From: Balneolaceae bacterium | Lineage (GTDB): Bacteria > Bacteroidota > Rhodothermia > Balneolales > Balneolaceae | Assembly: GCA_007134695.1 (NCBI GenBank) | Contig: SLKI01000031.1 | Location: 1 to 39,793, forward strand | DNA length: 39,793 bases | Reading direction: 5' to 3' | In this document: piece by piece, positions 25,915-34,709 of the stretch | Position numbering within the stretch: the stretch's first letter is position 1 | Layout: each line of letters begins with the position of its first letter | Translations under genes and position numbers: made by a program | Notes under the pieces: generated by a model | The model's database searches: none | What the model was told of the DNA's origin: nothing | Seen by the model: the letters and a program-made list of their open reading frames with translations, nothing else

Positions 25915-27333
25915 CTAGCCTTCAGCTTTGTTCTTTTCTCTTTTACCCTTGTCTCGGCCGATCAGCCAGAATAGAATGGCCAGAAACAGTCCCGGGTAGA
26001 ACGGCTCGATACCGAGGAAGGCATAGGCAAACTCCTCGGTCTGATAGAGGGTTCCCAACGCCATCCAGAAAAACGACACACCCGTCGCCCCGATCAGTGT
26101 GGCAAAAACGTAGGGGCGTTTAAGCCGGAAAAGCGGCAGATAAACACCTAACACCGGAGTCAGCAGGCCGGGAATAAAGACCGAGCCCAGAACATACCAT
26201 AGATCGATCACGCTCGGGTAGAGGACTACGAGAAGAATGCCGAGTACCGCGGCAATCAAAATGCTGATGCGGGTGAGACGGTTTCGGTCGGTGTCGGGCC
26301 AGAAACGTGCGAGAAAATCGCGGCCGAGTGTTTGCCCCGACAGAAAAAGATAACTGTCGAGCGTCGACATGATGGTGGCCAGCAGCGTTACAAAAAACAA
26401 TCCCTTGATGCCGATTGGCAGTAACACTTCGGCCAGAGCGGGGTATACCAGAAGCGGCTCCTCCATATCCGGACCCAGAATCGCCCAGCCGTACATGCCG
26501 GCGAATGCGGTCAACAGATCGAATACGCACCAGAAAAGAATCGAGATGAAGATACCCTTCCGGGCGGTTTTAGGAGATTCGGCTGCGGCAGCTCGTTGGT
26601 GAAAGCTGGGATCGACGAAGGTCCACAACGCTATGAAAAACCAGACCAGGATATATTGCAGGGAGTGCCCGCCTGTCAAGTCTCGAAAAGGTTCAGGCAC
26701 CTCTTGCCAGAGGGTTGCCGGCCCGCCAAACTCATTGATCGCAAAGTAGAGCAGGAGAAAGAATCCGCCGAACATCAGTACTACCTGCAGCATATCGGTG
26801 CGCAGAACGGCACCGAATCCGCCAACCGTCACGTAGAGAACCGAAAAGAGAGCAACCAGGATCGCATAAAAGAGAAAGGGGCCTGTACCCCCGGTAATGA
26901 ACTGAAACAGCAGTCCAAGCATCAGAATATAGGGAGCGGGACTCACCAGAATAAAAACCGGGATCGCGCTCAGGCGGCCTGCACGCTCTCCATAACGATT
27001 ACCCACCGCTTCAGGAATACTTAGCGCAGGATTTCCCCGGATTTTTCCGGCCAGAAAAACGGCGAAGAGAGCGGAAAAGACGTAGAATGGAAATCCGAGA
27101 ATCAGCCACTGGGAAATTCCGAACTGGTAGCTGTACTCTCCGACACCGAGGATACCGCCATACCAGGTGGAGACAAGGGTGGCGATAAAGGCCGGCAGGG
27201 TTACCTTGCGTCCACTCAGCAGGAACTGCTCTTCATCCTCATCAAGCCAACCTTTTTGTATACTGAGCCAGATCAGCAGCAGAAAGTATCCGGCGACCAG
27301 AATCCAGTCGATGGGCACAAATGTGGCACTCAA
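25915..27333 (-). CDS. Sodium:solute symporter family transporter
   Basis: Inner-membrane protein of 472 aa with about 12-13 hydrophobic helices and the SSS (LeuT-fold) pattern: VSTWYGGILGVGEYSYQFG near 54-72, GGFGAVLRTDMLQ near 172 and STLDSYLF near 315. Expected to couple Na+ entry to uptake of a small organic nutrient. Its start overlaps the stop of the thiamine diphosphokinase gene by 4 bases (27330-27333), so they are coupled; the natural inference is thiamine or a precursor as substrate, although the sequence itself does not prove it. Confidence 0.87.
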   Translation of the reverse strand: MSATFVPIDWILVAGYFLLLIWLSIQKGWLDEDEEQFLLSGRKVTLPAFIATLVSTWYGGILGVGEYSYQFGISQWLILGFPFYVFSALFAVFLAGKIRGNPALSIPEAVGNRYGERAGRLSAIPVFILVSPAPYILMLGLLFQFITGGTGPFLFYAILVALFSVLYVTVGGFGAVLRTDMLQVVLMFGGFFLLLYFAINEFGGPATLWQEVPEPFRDLTGGHSLQYILVWFFIALWTFVDPSFHQRAAAAESPKTARKGIFISILFWCVFDLLTAFAGMYGWAILGPDMEEPLLVYPALAEVLLPIGIKGLFFVTLLATIMSTLDSYLFLSGQTLGRDFLARFWPDTDRNRLTRISILIAAVLGILLVVLYPSVIDLWYVLGSVFIPGLLTPVLGVYLPLFRLKRPYVFATLIGATGVSFFWMALGTLYQTEEFAYAFLGIEPFYPGLFLAILFWLIGRDKGKREKNKAEG

Positions 27334-28058
27334 GTGAGATCGGGTTTGGTTGCAATAAAAAGTAGAAGATCGCCCATTTCGTGGCTGATTTCAATCTTTC
27401 GGTCGATCGATTCGTTCGACGTTCCGTCCCGGATGCCGTTTTCAAGAAACTCGTTGTTCAGAGGGTATTTCAGGCCTCGGGTTCGAATTCCCTCCACGCG
27501 TCCCGAGAGCGGGAATAGAGAGAGTTGTGTGCCCAGAGGCAGCTCCGCTTTAAACCGGCCGGAGAGCAGGATCATCTCTCCGTAGTTGTCGACAAATCGG
27601 ATATCATCGAAAGAATCTGCATACTTTTTGAGTACCGACAGGTTTTTCAGGGTGTGGTCGATTCTCATACCGGTCGCGCCAAAAACCAAAACACGTTTCG
27701 ATTGTCGTTCGAGTGCCAGGTCGAGGGCTTTTTCAAGATCGTTGGTATCCTGGTCGGTGTTGTAGATGACCGTCTGGCCGTCCGGCCTGTCGACTTCGAT
27801 TCCAACTTTTTTTGGCGGCCCGCCTGCGGTGTTCTCATCTTTCGCCTTGCCCCCCTTCAAGCTGCCGATGCGACGGCGGACCTCCTCCGCACCGGAGTAG
27901 CTGTCCAGGTCGCCGATAATCAGGTCCGGTTTCAGGCCCAGCCGGTCTGCCACATCGGCACCGCCGTCGGCGGCAATCAGCAGTTCCGCCTGTTTAAGAG
28001 CAGATTGGATCGCCTCTTTTTCCGGTTCCCGGCCGTTACAAAGAATCACTGTTGTCAT
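27330..28058 (-). CDS. Thiamine diphosphokinase
   Basis: Cytoplasmic enzyme transferring pyrophosphate from ATP to thiamine to form ThDP. The 242-aa protein has the TPK catalytic motifs ADGGADVADRLGLKPDLIIGDLDS (acidic Mg site, split here as AADGGAD and GDLDS), TDQDTNDLEKAL, and GATGMRIDHTLKNL. It is longer than typical TPKs (about 210-220 aa) because of a Lys/Gly-rich insertion near 80-105, between GDLDS and the QDTND motif. First gene of a two-gene operon with the symporter. No thi-box riboswitch is seen upstream. Confidence 0.9.
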   Translation of the reverse strand: MTTVILCNGREPEKEAIQSALKQAELLIAADGGADVADRLGLKPDLIIGDLDSYSGAEEVRRRIGSLKGGKAKDENTAGGPPKKVGIEVDRPDGQTVIYNTDQDTNDLEKALDLALERQSKRVLVFGATGMRIDHTLKNLSVLKKYADSFDDIRFVDNYGEMILLSGRFKAELPLGTQLSLFPLSGRVEGIRTRGLKYPLNNEFLENGIRDGTSNESIDRKIEISHEMGDLLLFIATKPDLT

Positions 28059-28218
28059 GGCGTGAAGAAACTTTTATCCGGCTGTCATGTTCGGGTTTCA
28101 AGGGTAAATATAACGGCTGGACGAAATAGTCACGAATTACAGTTGTTTTCTAAGGCTTGAACCCTTTTTTTGTTAGGTTATTGTTTCAGCGGTTCAAAAC
28201 ATCGAGTTAACGTTTATT

Positions 28219-29220
28219 ATGTTATTTCAAGAGTTCAGAAAGAGCATCGAAGAGTTCACCACCGTCGGTGTTTATTCACACATACGCCCCGATGCAGACT
28301 GTATCGGGGCCCAGGTGGCCGCCTCGCTTTGGCTCGAAAAAAATGGGATCCGGGCGATCGCATTCAATGATTATACGGTACCGCAAAATCTGGCCTGGCT
28401 TTGCGATTATTTTCCAATTGAACAGCCCGATTCGGAATCAACCGCCCAGTGTGATGCGTTCATCCTTCTGGATGGGAATTCGCCCGACCGATTCGGTAGC
28501 TATGAATCGATCCAGAAGCAGTTTCCGCGCCCCTCCTTTATGATCGACCACCACCCGGAACCGAAAGATGCGTTTGACCTCTCCATCTCGGTAGTTGATG
28601 CGGCATCAACTTGTGAACTGATCTATAAACTCTATCAGGAGCACGATATCGACCAGCTTGACGGCCAGGCAGCCCGTGCGATCTATGCAGGAATCATCTC
28701 CGATACCGGCTCGTTTCAGTACGACAGCGTTACTCCCGAAACGCTGGAGATCGCCGCCGATCTGCTGCGCCGGGGAGATTTCCGTCCGAATGAAATTGTC
28801 GAGAAGATCTTTTCCAATAAAACACCCCGTCAGCTGAAATTGCTCAGCAAAGCGTTGCACACCATCGAACTATACGAGAACAATCAGATCGCAACAATGT
28901 ACGTTAACAGTTCGATGCTTGAGGAGACAAACACGTCCAACGAGGATATGGAAGGGTTTGTCAATTATCCACTCAGTATTGCTGAAGTCAAGGCGGCCAT
29001 CTTGCTGAAGGACTTGGATGACAAGGGTGTTAAACTCAGTCTGAGGTCGCGCAGTGAGATCGATGTGAACGAGTGGGCCAAAGAGCTTGACGGAGGCGGC
29101 CACAAGAAGGCTGCAGGTGCATGGCATCCGGGCCCGCTGGAATCCGCCATCCGGGAAGTGATAAAAATCGGAGTAAAACAGCTGAAGAGAATTGAGAAAA
29201 ACGACCTTCTTACAAAATAA
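28219..29220 (+). CDS. nrnA: DHH-family oligoribonuclease/pAp phosphatase NrnA
   Basis: Cytoplasmic 333-aa phosphoesterase that degrades 2-5 nt RNA (nanoRNA, including pGpG) and in many species removes the 3'-phosphate of pAp. The DHH domain shows HIRPDADCIGAQ (metal site), LLDGN, the name motif IDHHPE near 112 and GIISDTGSFQYDS. The C-terminal DHHA1 domain carries LDGGGHKKAAGAW. Length is normal. The downstream protease gene begins inside its last 29 bases. Confidence 0.9.
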   Translation: MLFQEFRKSIEEFTTVGVYSHIRPDADCIGAQVAASLWLEKNGIRAIAFNDYTVPQNLAWLCDYFPIEQPDSESTAQCDAFILLDGNSPDRFGSYESIQKQFPRPSFMIDHHPEPKDAFDLSISVVDAASTCELIYKLYQEHDIDQLDGQAARAIYAGIISDTGSFQYDSVTPETLEIAADLLRRGDFRPNEIVEKIFSNKTPRQLKLLSKALHTIELYENNQIATMYVNSSMLEETNTSNEDMEGFVNYPLSIAEVKAAILLKDLDDKGVKLSLRSRSEIDVNEWAKELDGGGHKKAAGAWHPGPLESAIREVIKIGVKQLKRIEKNDLLTK

Positions 29221-30460
29221 CCTGTCTGCCGGATTTATTTTTTTAGGAGTTGTAATCTGGATGGCAGCCGGCTGTGCAGGCCAGAATGGCGAGCCGGAGG
29301 AGGATGAGTCGAGCCTGCAGGATACCGGTTCCTCATTTTCGGCAACTTTGATCGATGAGGTCCGCCAGGGTGATAACCTTGTCGATGAGGAGATGATGGA
29401 GGTCCGGGAACTGGCGGCGTTACTGGATGAAAGCAGAAGAAATGCAATTACCAACGCCGTTGAGAAAGCGAGTCCTGCTGTTGTCAGTATCGCGGTGACT
29501 GAATCGCTGGAAGGCCCTACATCTCTTCAGGAGGAGTTTTTCAGGAGATTTTTTGGAATTCCTGATGAGTTCACCAATATCGGTTCCGGCTTTATTATCA
29601 GCGAGGATGGCCTGATCGTAACCAATCAGCATGTAGTTGGCCTTAATGCAACTGAAATACTGGTCACAAAAAATAACGGCGAAACTTTTGAGGCAGAGCT
29701 GGTTGGAAGTGACGAACTGATCGACCTGGCTTTGCTGAAAATCGATGCGGACCGGCCGCTCTCATTTGTTGAGTTCAGTGACTCCGATGAAGTGATTGTA
29801 GGCGAGTGGGCGATCGCCATGGGCAATCCCTTTGGCCTGATTGAACATGGCCAGCCCGCAGTCACAGTGGGTGTGGTGAGTGCAAAAAACAGGGACTTTC
29901 GACCGGACCCCAACAATCCGCGGGTTTATATCGACATGATTCAGACCGATGCGGCTATCAACCGGGGGAACTCGGGCGGACCGCTGCTTAACAGTTATGG
30001 AGAAGTGATCGGCGTTAACACGTTTATTTTTACCGGCGGTACCAGCGAAGGATTTGTGGGACTCAGTTTCGCAATTCCAAGTAATCGTGTTGAAAGAATT
30101 ATCAGCCAGCTGCTGACTTCGGGCGAAGTGGCTCTCGATTACGACCCGGGAATGAACTTTACATCGATGAACGAGCAGCTGATACGACGTTATGGGCTTC
30201 CCTATACTCCGGGCCTGCTTGTTACGAGCGTTAACAAAGATGGCCCCGCTTTCGAGTGTGGCGTGATGCCGGGTGATATTATCCTGAGCATCGGCGAGGA
30301 GCGGGTGTTGAGCGAGATGCATGCCCGAGCGATCTTGCATGAATATTATGAGGGAGACACGTTGAAAGTGGAGCTTTTGCGAGATGGCCAGCCCTATGAA
30401 ACCAGTATGTTGCTAAGAAAACGGGTCGAAGGGGAGACGCTGGAAAGTGAATCTGAATAA
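29192..30460 (+). CDS. HtrA/DegP-type serine protease lipoprotein with PDZ domain
   Basis: Exported protease for misfolded envelope proteins, 422 aa. The start is TTG at 29192, inside nrnA. It is preferred because it supplies a complete lipoprotein signal (hydrophobic GFIFLGVVIWMAAG, then Cys28) that any later start would lose. The trypsin-like domain has His147 in TNQHVV, Asp178 in LIDLALLKID and Ser261 in NRGNSGGPLLN. FRRFFGIP is the usual HtrA activation-loop segment. One PDZ domain lies at about 330-410 (GVMPGDIILSIGEE). A two-PDZ DegP would be longer, so this is closer to DegS/HhoA-like forms. Confidence 0.88.
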   Translation: MRKTTFLQNNLSAGFIFLGVVIWMAAGCAGQNGEPEEDESSLQDTGSSFSATLIDEVRQGDNLVDEEMMEVRELAALLDESRRNAITNAVEKASPAVVSIAVTESLEGPTSLQEEFFRRFFGIPDEFTNIGSGFIISEDGLIVTNQHVVGLNATEILVTKNNGETFEAELVGSDELIDLALLKIDADRPLSFVEFSDSDEVIVGEWAIAMGNPFGLIEHGQPAVTVGVVSAKNRDFRPDPNNPRVYIDMIQTDAAINRGNSGGPLLNSYGEVIGVNTFIFTGGTSEGFVGLSFAIPSNRVERIISQLLTSGEVALDYDPGMNFTSMNEQLIRRYGLPYTPGLLVTSVNKDGPAFECGVMPGDIILSIGEERVLSEMHARAILHEYYEGDTLKVELLRDGQPYETSMLLRKRVEGETLESESE

Positions 30461-30603
30461 AAGGATTTTTACGGTATACACCTCTGCCGGTGCCTTTCGA
30501 AGTTGATACACTCTTTGCCCTCCAGCTGGCTTCTCATGCCGGTTGAAGATTCCGTTTTAACTTGCCTGCCTGTGCCTATCGCGGTTGACGAATATGGTCG
30601 CGG

Positions 30604-30972
30604 TTAGTCGGAGCTGACTTCCGGCCCGGCTTTCTTGGTTTCGTTCAGGATCCACATCAGAAACTCCTCATTCCCTTCCTGCTCAGTCAGCGTAAGCGTC
30701 ACAACACACGGACAGTCATAGCTGTGGAGATCCTTGACGACCGTTGTCAGCTCAGCGACGTTGTGATAGGGGGTTTTGGCAATTAAAACACACTCCTTGT
30801 CCGACTCTACCTTGCCTTCCCAGTGGTACATCGACTCCATTCCGTCCAGAATGTTGACACAAGCGGCCAGCTTTTTCTCGATTAGCGCTTTGCCGATCTT
30901 CCGGGCTTCATCCTTGTCCTTGGTGGTGATATAAACAAATCTCAGGTTTTTAAACATGTCCGGATGCTGCAA
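30604..30972 (-). CDS. cutA: CutA-family protein
   Basis: Small trimeric cytoplasmic protein (122 aa) linked historically to divalent-cation tolerance; its true function is unsettled. Hallmarks are VYITTKDKDEARKIGKALIEKKLAACVNI (split: TTKDKDEA and LAACVNI), YHWEGKVESDKE and LIAKTPY. Start may be ATG 30957 (MFKNLRFVYITT) rather than 30972, because family members begin just before the first strand. Convergent to the HtrA-like gene; alone. Confidence 0.9.
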   Translation of the reverse strand: MQHPDMFKNLRFVYITTKDKDEARKIGKALIEKKLAACVNILDGMESMYHWEGKVESDKECVLIAKTPYHNVAELTTVVKDLHSYDCPCVVTLTLTEQEGNEEFLMWILNETKKAGPEVSSD

Positions 30973-31082
30973 GTTTGGGGTTGGATTTCCTGCAATGACT
31001 TATCTCTGCAACAAAATATGACAGTTTATCCATCATGAAACAAGCCGGGGTAGCATTAGTTTGAGGTATCCGACTATTGAAG

Positions 31083-31106
31083 TACGGCAGAAATAGCCGT
31101 ATTTTT
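31083..31106 (+). terminator. Orphan terminator-like hairpin
   Basis: TACGGC (31083-31088) pairs with GCCGTA (31096-31101) across a 7-base loop and is followed by TTTTT at 31102-31106. The orientation is plus strand, yet the nearest plus-strand gene ends at 30460. It may stop read-through from the HtrA-like gene or end an unannotated short RNA. Confidence 0.35.
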
Positions 31107-31140
31107 CAAGGCTCTGTCGTATAGCATTTACTGAAACCCG

Positions 31141-31189
31141 GTGTTCGGGTGAATAAAGTGTTCGGGCGAAAATTGTTTGAGTGAATAAA
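31141..31189. repeat. Degenerate 17-bp tandem repeat upstream of tRNA-Leu
   Basis: GTGTTCGGGTGAATAAA (31141-31157) is followed by GTGTTCGGGCGAAAATT (31158-31174) and a shorter relative GTTTGAGTGAATAAA (31175-31189). It lies about 55 bases before the tRNA. It may be incidental or part of the promoter region. Confidence 0.45.
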
Positions 31190-31244
31190 GAAGTGAACCC
31201 GGCCGATCATGTTAAATCGATGTAATTAAAATTTGAATACAGAA

Positions 31245-31328
<84 letters not shown>

Positions 31329-31365
31329 CACAGAAATAGATCGATCAAACCAAGGAGTAGATAAC

Positions 31366-32673
31366 GTGGACATATCTGTCGAAAACCTTACCTCAGTAGA
31401 TAAAGAGATCACCATCAAGGCAACTCGCGAAGACCTCAAACCGAAATTTGACGAAGCTTATAAAAAATACCGGAGTCAAATTCAGATGCCCGGATTCCGG
31501 CAGGGAAGGGTGCCGCTATCGCTGGTCAAAAAAAGGTTTGGCCAGGAGATCGAAGCTGAAGAGATCAATAAATATGTACAGGAAGTATATGAAAATGAGG
31601 TGGTGCCGGAATATGAACCGGTCGGAGAGAGCGAGATGCTCGACCTGCAGTGGGAAGATGATCAGCTTGAAGTTAAATTCAAGATTGGGGCCCGGCCCGA
31701 ATTTGAGCTGACTGAACTCACCGAGATCGAAGTGGAGAAGATGGTCCACGACGTGACCGATGAGGAGGTTGAGGAAGAGATTGAACGGACACTTGAGCGT
31801 CAGGGCAATTGGGAGGAGGTAGATGGAGAGATCGAAGAGGATCACCGGGTTACCGTAGACGCCCAGACCCTGGATGAGGATGGTAACCCCGTTGAAGGAG
31901 AAAAAGATGAAGACCAGGTGGTAAACCTGAGTGATGAGGGGGCCGAAGAGTTTCGAAAGGAGCTTGTCGGCAAGAAAGCCGGAGATACGGTGGATATGGA
32001 GGTCGGAGAGGAGGACGATGTCGACCGATTTCGGCTGGAGATCAAGAAAGTTGAAAAACCGGATAAAGCTGAACTGAATGACGAATTTGCCAAAGAACAG
32101 TCAAACGGTGAGGCGAAAAATGTGGATGAATTCCGCAGTTTTGTAAAGAGCCGGATGCAGCAGTACTATGACCAGACAAGCAGCGATCTGTTTCGCCAGG
32201 ATCTTGTTTCGACTATGGCCGATGCCCACGAATTTGAGATTCCGGAAGTGTTTGAACAACAGATCCTGAAAAATTACGTGGAGCATCTCAAACAGCAGTC
32301 AGGAGGAGACTTACCTCCCGATTTTGACGTTGAAGATTACAAGAACCGGATGCGAGATCAGGCGATTCAGGAGGGCAAATGGTTTTTTATCAATCGAAAA
32401 CTCCAGGAAAAGTTCGACGATATCGAAATCAAACCGGAAGATATCGATCAGCATATCGCTTCGGAGGCGGCCCGTTATGGTGCCACTGTCGATCAGATGA
32501 AGCAATATTTTGCTCAAAATCCTTCTCAGCTCGAAAGTCTTAGATCTTCCATTCGCGAAAGCAAAATCTTTGATAAATTGGAAAATGCTGTTACCATTCG
32601 GGAGTTGTCGAAGGATGAATTCCGTGAAAAACGGGAAAAAGAGCAGGAAGAAAAAGAGAAGAAATCTAAATAA
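31366..32673 (+). CDS. tig: Trigger factor
   Basis: Ribosome-associated chaperone and peptidyl-prolyl isomerase for nascent proteins, 435 aa. GTG at 31366 is chosen because AAGGAG (31352-31357) sits 8 bases upstream and the product then begins MDISVENLTSVDKEI, the family N-terminus; the open frame extends into the tRNA but those codons are not natural protein. The ribosome-docking signature GFRQGRVP is at 43-50. The PPIase domain is at about 150-240, followed by the helical C-terminal arms and a highly charged tail. The protein is strongly acidic overall. First gene of the tig-clpP-clpX cluster; clpP follows after 21 bases. Confidence 0.95.
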   Translation: MDISVENLTSVDKEITIKATREDLKPKFDEAYKKYRSQIQMPGFRQGRVPLSLVKKRFGQEIEAEEINKYVQEVYENEVVPEYEPVGESEMLDLQWEDDQLEVKFKIGARPEFELTELTEIEVEKMVHDVTDEEVEEEIERTLERQGNWEEVDGEIEEDHRVTVDAQTLDEDGNPVEGEKDEDQVVNLSDEGAEEFRKELVGKKAGDTVDMEVGEEDDVDRFRLEIKKVEKPDKAELNDEFAKEQSNGEAKNVDEFRSFVKSRMQQYYDQTSSDLFRQDLVSTMADAHEFEIPEVFEQQILKNYVEHLKQQSGGDLPPDFDVEDYKNRMRDQAIQEGKWFFINRKLQEKFDDIEIKPEDIDQHIASEAARYGATVDQMKQYFAQNPSQLESLRSSIRESKIFDKLENAVTIRELSKDEFREKREKEQEEKEKKSK

Positions 32674-32694
32674 AACTTTAATATTTAACGCCTT

Positions 32695-33354
32695 ATGTCG
32701 ATCAAGCAACCCCTTTACGAGATGCCGGATATGAATACGGAAACACAGCCGGTTAGCAATACGCTGGTTCCCATGGTGGTCGAAACCACGACTCGGGGAG
32801 AGCGAGCTTATGATATCTATTCGAGATTGCTGAAAGACCGGATCGTCTTTCTCGGCACCCCCATTAATGATGCGGTTGCGAGCTCGGTTGTCGCCCAGAT
32901 GCTCTTCCTGGAATCGGAAGACCATGAAAAAGATATCAATCTCTACATCAACAGCCCGGGTGGTGTGATTTCGGCTGGAATGGCCATCTACGATACGATG
33001 CAGTTTGTTCGCTGTGATGTAGCCGTTACCTGTGTGGGTATGGCTGCTTCGATGGGGGCCGTTCTTCTGGCTGCCGGAACCAAAGGGAAGCGTTTTCTGC
33101 TCCCGCATGCCCGTGTGATGATCCATCAGCCTCTCGGCGGTGTTCGCGGTCAGGCGAGCGACATCGAAATTGAAGCGCAGGAGATTATGCGGTTGAAAGA
33201 GCAGCTCAATCAGATTCTGGCGGAACACACCGGTCAAACTCCCGAGCAGATTCAGATCGATTCGGATCGGAATAAATGGATGGACGCCAAAGAGGCTCTC
33301 GATTACGGCCTCGTCGATAAAATCATGGAGCGCAAGCAAGACAAGAAAGACTAA
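32695..33354 (+). CDS. clpP: ATP-dependent Clp protease proteolytic subunit
   Basis: Tetradecameric serine peptidase that degrades proteins delivered by ClpX or ClpA/C. Catalytic Ser119 (GMAASMGA), His144 (VMIHQPLG) and Asp189 (QIDSDRN) are intact. The 219-aa length includes an N-terminal propeptide-like extension of about 20-25 residues ahead of the mature-type start. clpX follows after only 6 bases, so the proteolytic machine is made from one transcript with trigger factor. Confidence 0.95.
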   Translation: MSIKQPLYEMPDMNTETQPVSNTLVPMVVETTTRGERAYDIYSRLLKDRIVFLGTPINDAVASSVVAQMLFLESEDHEKDINLYINSPGGVISAGMAIYDTMQFVRCDVAVTCVGMAASMGAVLLAAGTKGKRFLLPHARVMIHQPLGGVRGQASDIEIEAQEIMRLKEQLNQILAEHTGQTPEQIQIDSDRNKWMDAKEALDYGLVDKIMERKQDKKD

Positions 33355-33360
33355 CGGGCA

Positions 33361-34614
33361 ATGAGTAAAAAATCGAATAGCAACCTGGTTCACTGTTCTT
33401 TCTGTAAACGATCCAGTAAGGAAGCCGCCAGTATGGTGGCTGGTCCGGAAGTATACATTTGTGACAAATGTGTGGAGGATGCGTCCAGCATCATTCAGAG
33501 CGATCTTGCTGCACTTTCGCGCCGCCGAGAAAAGGAGTACAGAAACGAACTGAAACCGCTGGAGATCAAAGCGAAGCTGGATGAGTACGTAATCGGTCAG
33601 GAGGGTGCGAAAAAAACGTTGTCAGTGGCTGTATATAACCACTACAAGCGGATCAATTCGGAAGAGACCGAAGGGTTTGAGGATACCGAGGTGGAAAAGA
33701 GTAATATAATCCTTCTCGGTCCCACCGGTTGTGGGAAAACCCTTCTGGCCAAAACACTTGCAAATATTATCGATGTGCCCTTCACCATCGCCGACGCCAC
33801 GGTTCTGACCGAAGCAGGTTATGTGGGCGAGGATGTGGAGAGTATTCTGAGTAACCTGCTCCAGTCGGCCGACTACGATGTGGAACGGGCCCGCAGGGGA
33901 ATTGTCTATATCGATGAGGTCGACAAGGTAGCGCGCAAAAGCGACAACCCTTCGATTACCCGGGACGTTTCCGGTGAAGGCGTACAGCAGGCACTGCTGA
34001 AGATCCTGGAGGGAACCGTCGCCAATATTCCGCCCAAGGGAGGCAGAAAACATCCCGAACAGAGTTTTATCCAGCTCGACACCTCAGAAATTCTCTTTAT
34101 TTGCGGTGGAGCTTTCAATGGACTGGAAGAGATCATTGCCAGAAGACTCTCTACAAGTTCGATGGGCTTTCACTCCCAGGAGCAGGTGAAATATGATAAA
34201 AGTAATCCCGATATATTTACACACGTCGAAGCCGAGGATCTACAAAAATATGGCCTGATACCTGAGCTGATCGGGCGGCTTCCGGTCATATGCGGCCTGG
34301 AAGAGCTCTCTGATGATGCGATGGTAGAGATTCTTGTGAAGCCGAGAAATGCGATCACCCGACAGTATCAGAAGTTGTTTAAGATGGAGGGAGTCGATCT
34401 GATTTTTGAAGATGATGCGCTTGATGCGGTCGTCAGGAAAGCGCGACAGCGCAAGACCGGTGCCCGCGGTTTGCGCTCCATTCTTGAAGAGGCGATGCTC
34501 GACATCATGTTTACGCTTCCTTCTCAGAAAAATGTTTCGAAATGTACTGTTACCGCCGAGACGATTGAGGAGAAAGCCCCTCCGGTTTATGAAAAGCAGA
34601 AAGCGTCAGCGTAG
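33361..34614 (+). CDS. clpX: Clp protease ATP-binding subunit ClpX
   Basis: AAA+ unfoldase of 417 aa that threads substrates into ClpP. The N-terminal zinc-binding domain has Cys12, Cys15, Cys34 and Cys37. Walker A is GPTGCGKT at 120-127 (Cys in place of the more common Ser/Asn position) and Walker B is VYIDEVDK near 182. The pore loop GYVGED and the C-terminal [11 protein letters not shown] sensor-2 region are present. Length is normal. Confidence 0.95.
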   Translation: MSKKSNSNLVHCSFCKRSSKEAASMVAGPEVYICDKCVEDASSIIQSDLAALSRRREKEYRNELKPLEIKAKLDEYVIGQEGAKKTLSVAVYNHYKRINSEETEGFEDTEVEKSNIILLGPTGCGKTLLAKTLANIIDVPFTIADATVLTEAGYVGEDVESILSNLLQSADYDVERARRGIVYIDEVDKVARKSDNPSITRDVSGEGVQQALLKILEGTVANIPPKGGRKHPEQSFIQLDTSEILFICGGAFNGLEEIIARRLSTSSMGFHSQEQVKYDKSNPDIFTHVEAEDLQKYGLIPELIGRLPVICGLEELSDDAMVEILVKPRNAITRQYQKLFKMEGVDLIFEDDALDAVVRKARQRKTGARGLRSILEEAMLDIMFTLPSQKNVSKCTVTAETIEEKAPPVYEKQKASA

Positions 34615-34623
34615 AGGAGCTGG

Positions 34624-34656
34624 AAGCTCGCTTTATGCTTTCAGCTTTCAGCTTCA
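34624..34656. repeat. Heptamer repeat (reverse orientation) after clpX
   Basis: The units GCTTTAT, GCTTTCA, GCTTTCA and GCTTCAT run from about 34630, preceded by an imperfect complementary AGCTGGAAGCT. CTTTCAGCTTTCAGCT at 34638-34653 is the exact reverse complement of the 25835-25850 copy. Partial pairing between its two halves could also form a weak 3'-end hairpin for clpX. Confidence 0.65.
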
Positions 34657-34709
34657 TTCAGGATATTGTTAACAGTTATAATCCTTCTCACTCTTAACTG
34701 TGCAATGTT

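Noticed and set aside
28059-28218. Possible thiamine (TPP) riboswitch before the thiamine diphosphokinase
   Set aside because: No CTGAGA or thi-box-like core is present in either orientation of the 160-base gap.
30484-30592. Degenerate 27-base direct repeat between the HtrA-like gene and cutA
   Set aside because: Only about 20 of 27 bases match between 30484-30510 and 30566-30592, with no further copy; could be chance or an old duplication.
32311-33393. 360-codon open frame antisense across tig and clpP
   Set aside because: It spans two real genes and the gap between them; product lacks domains.
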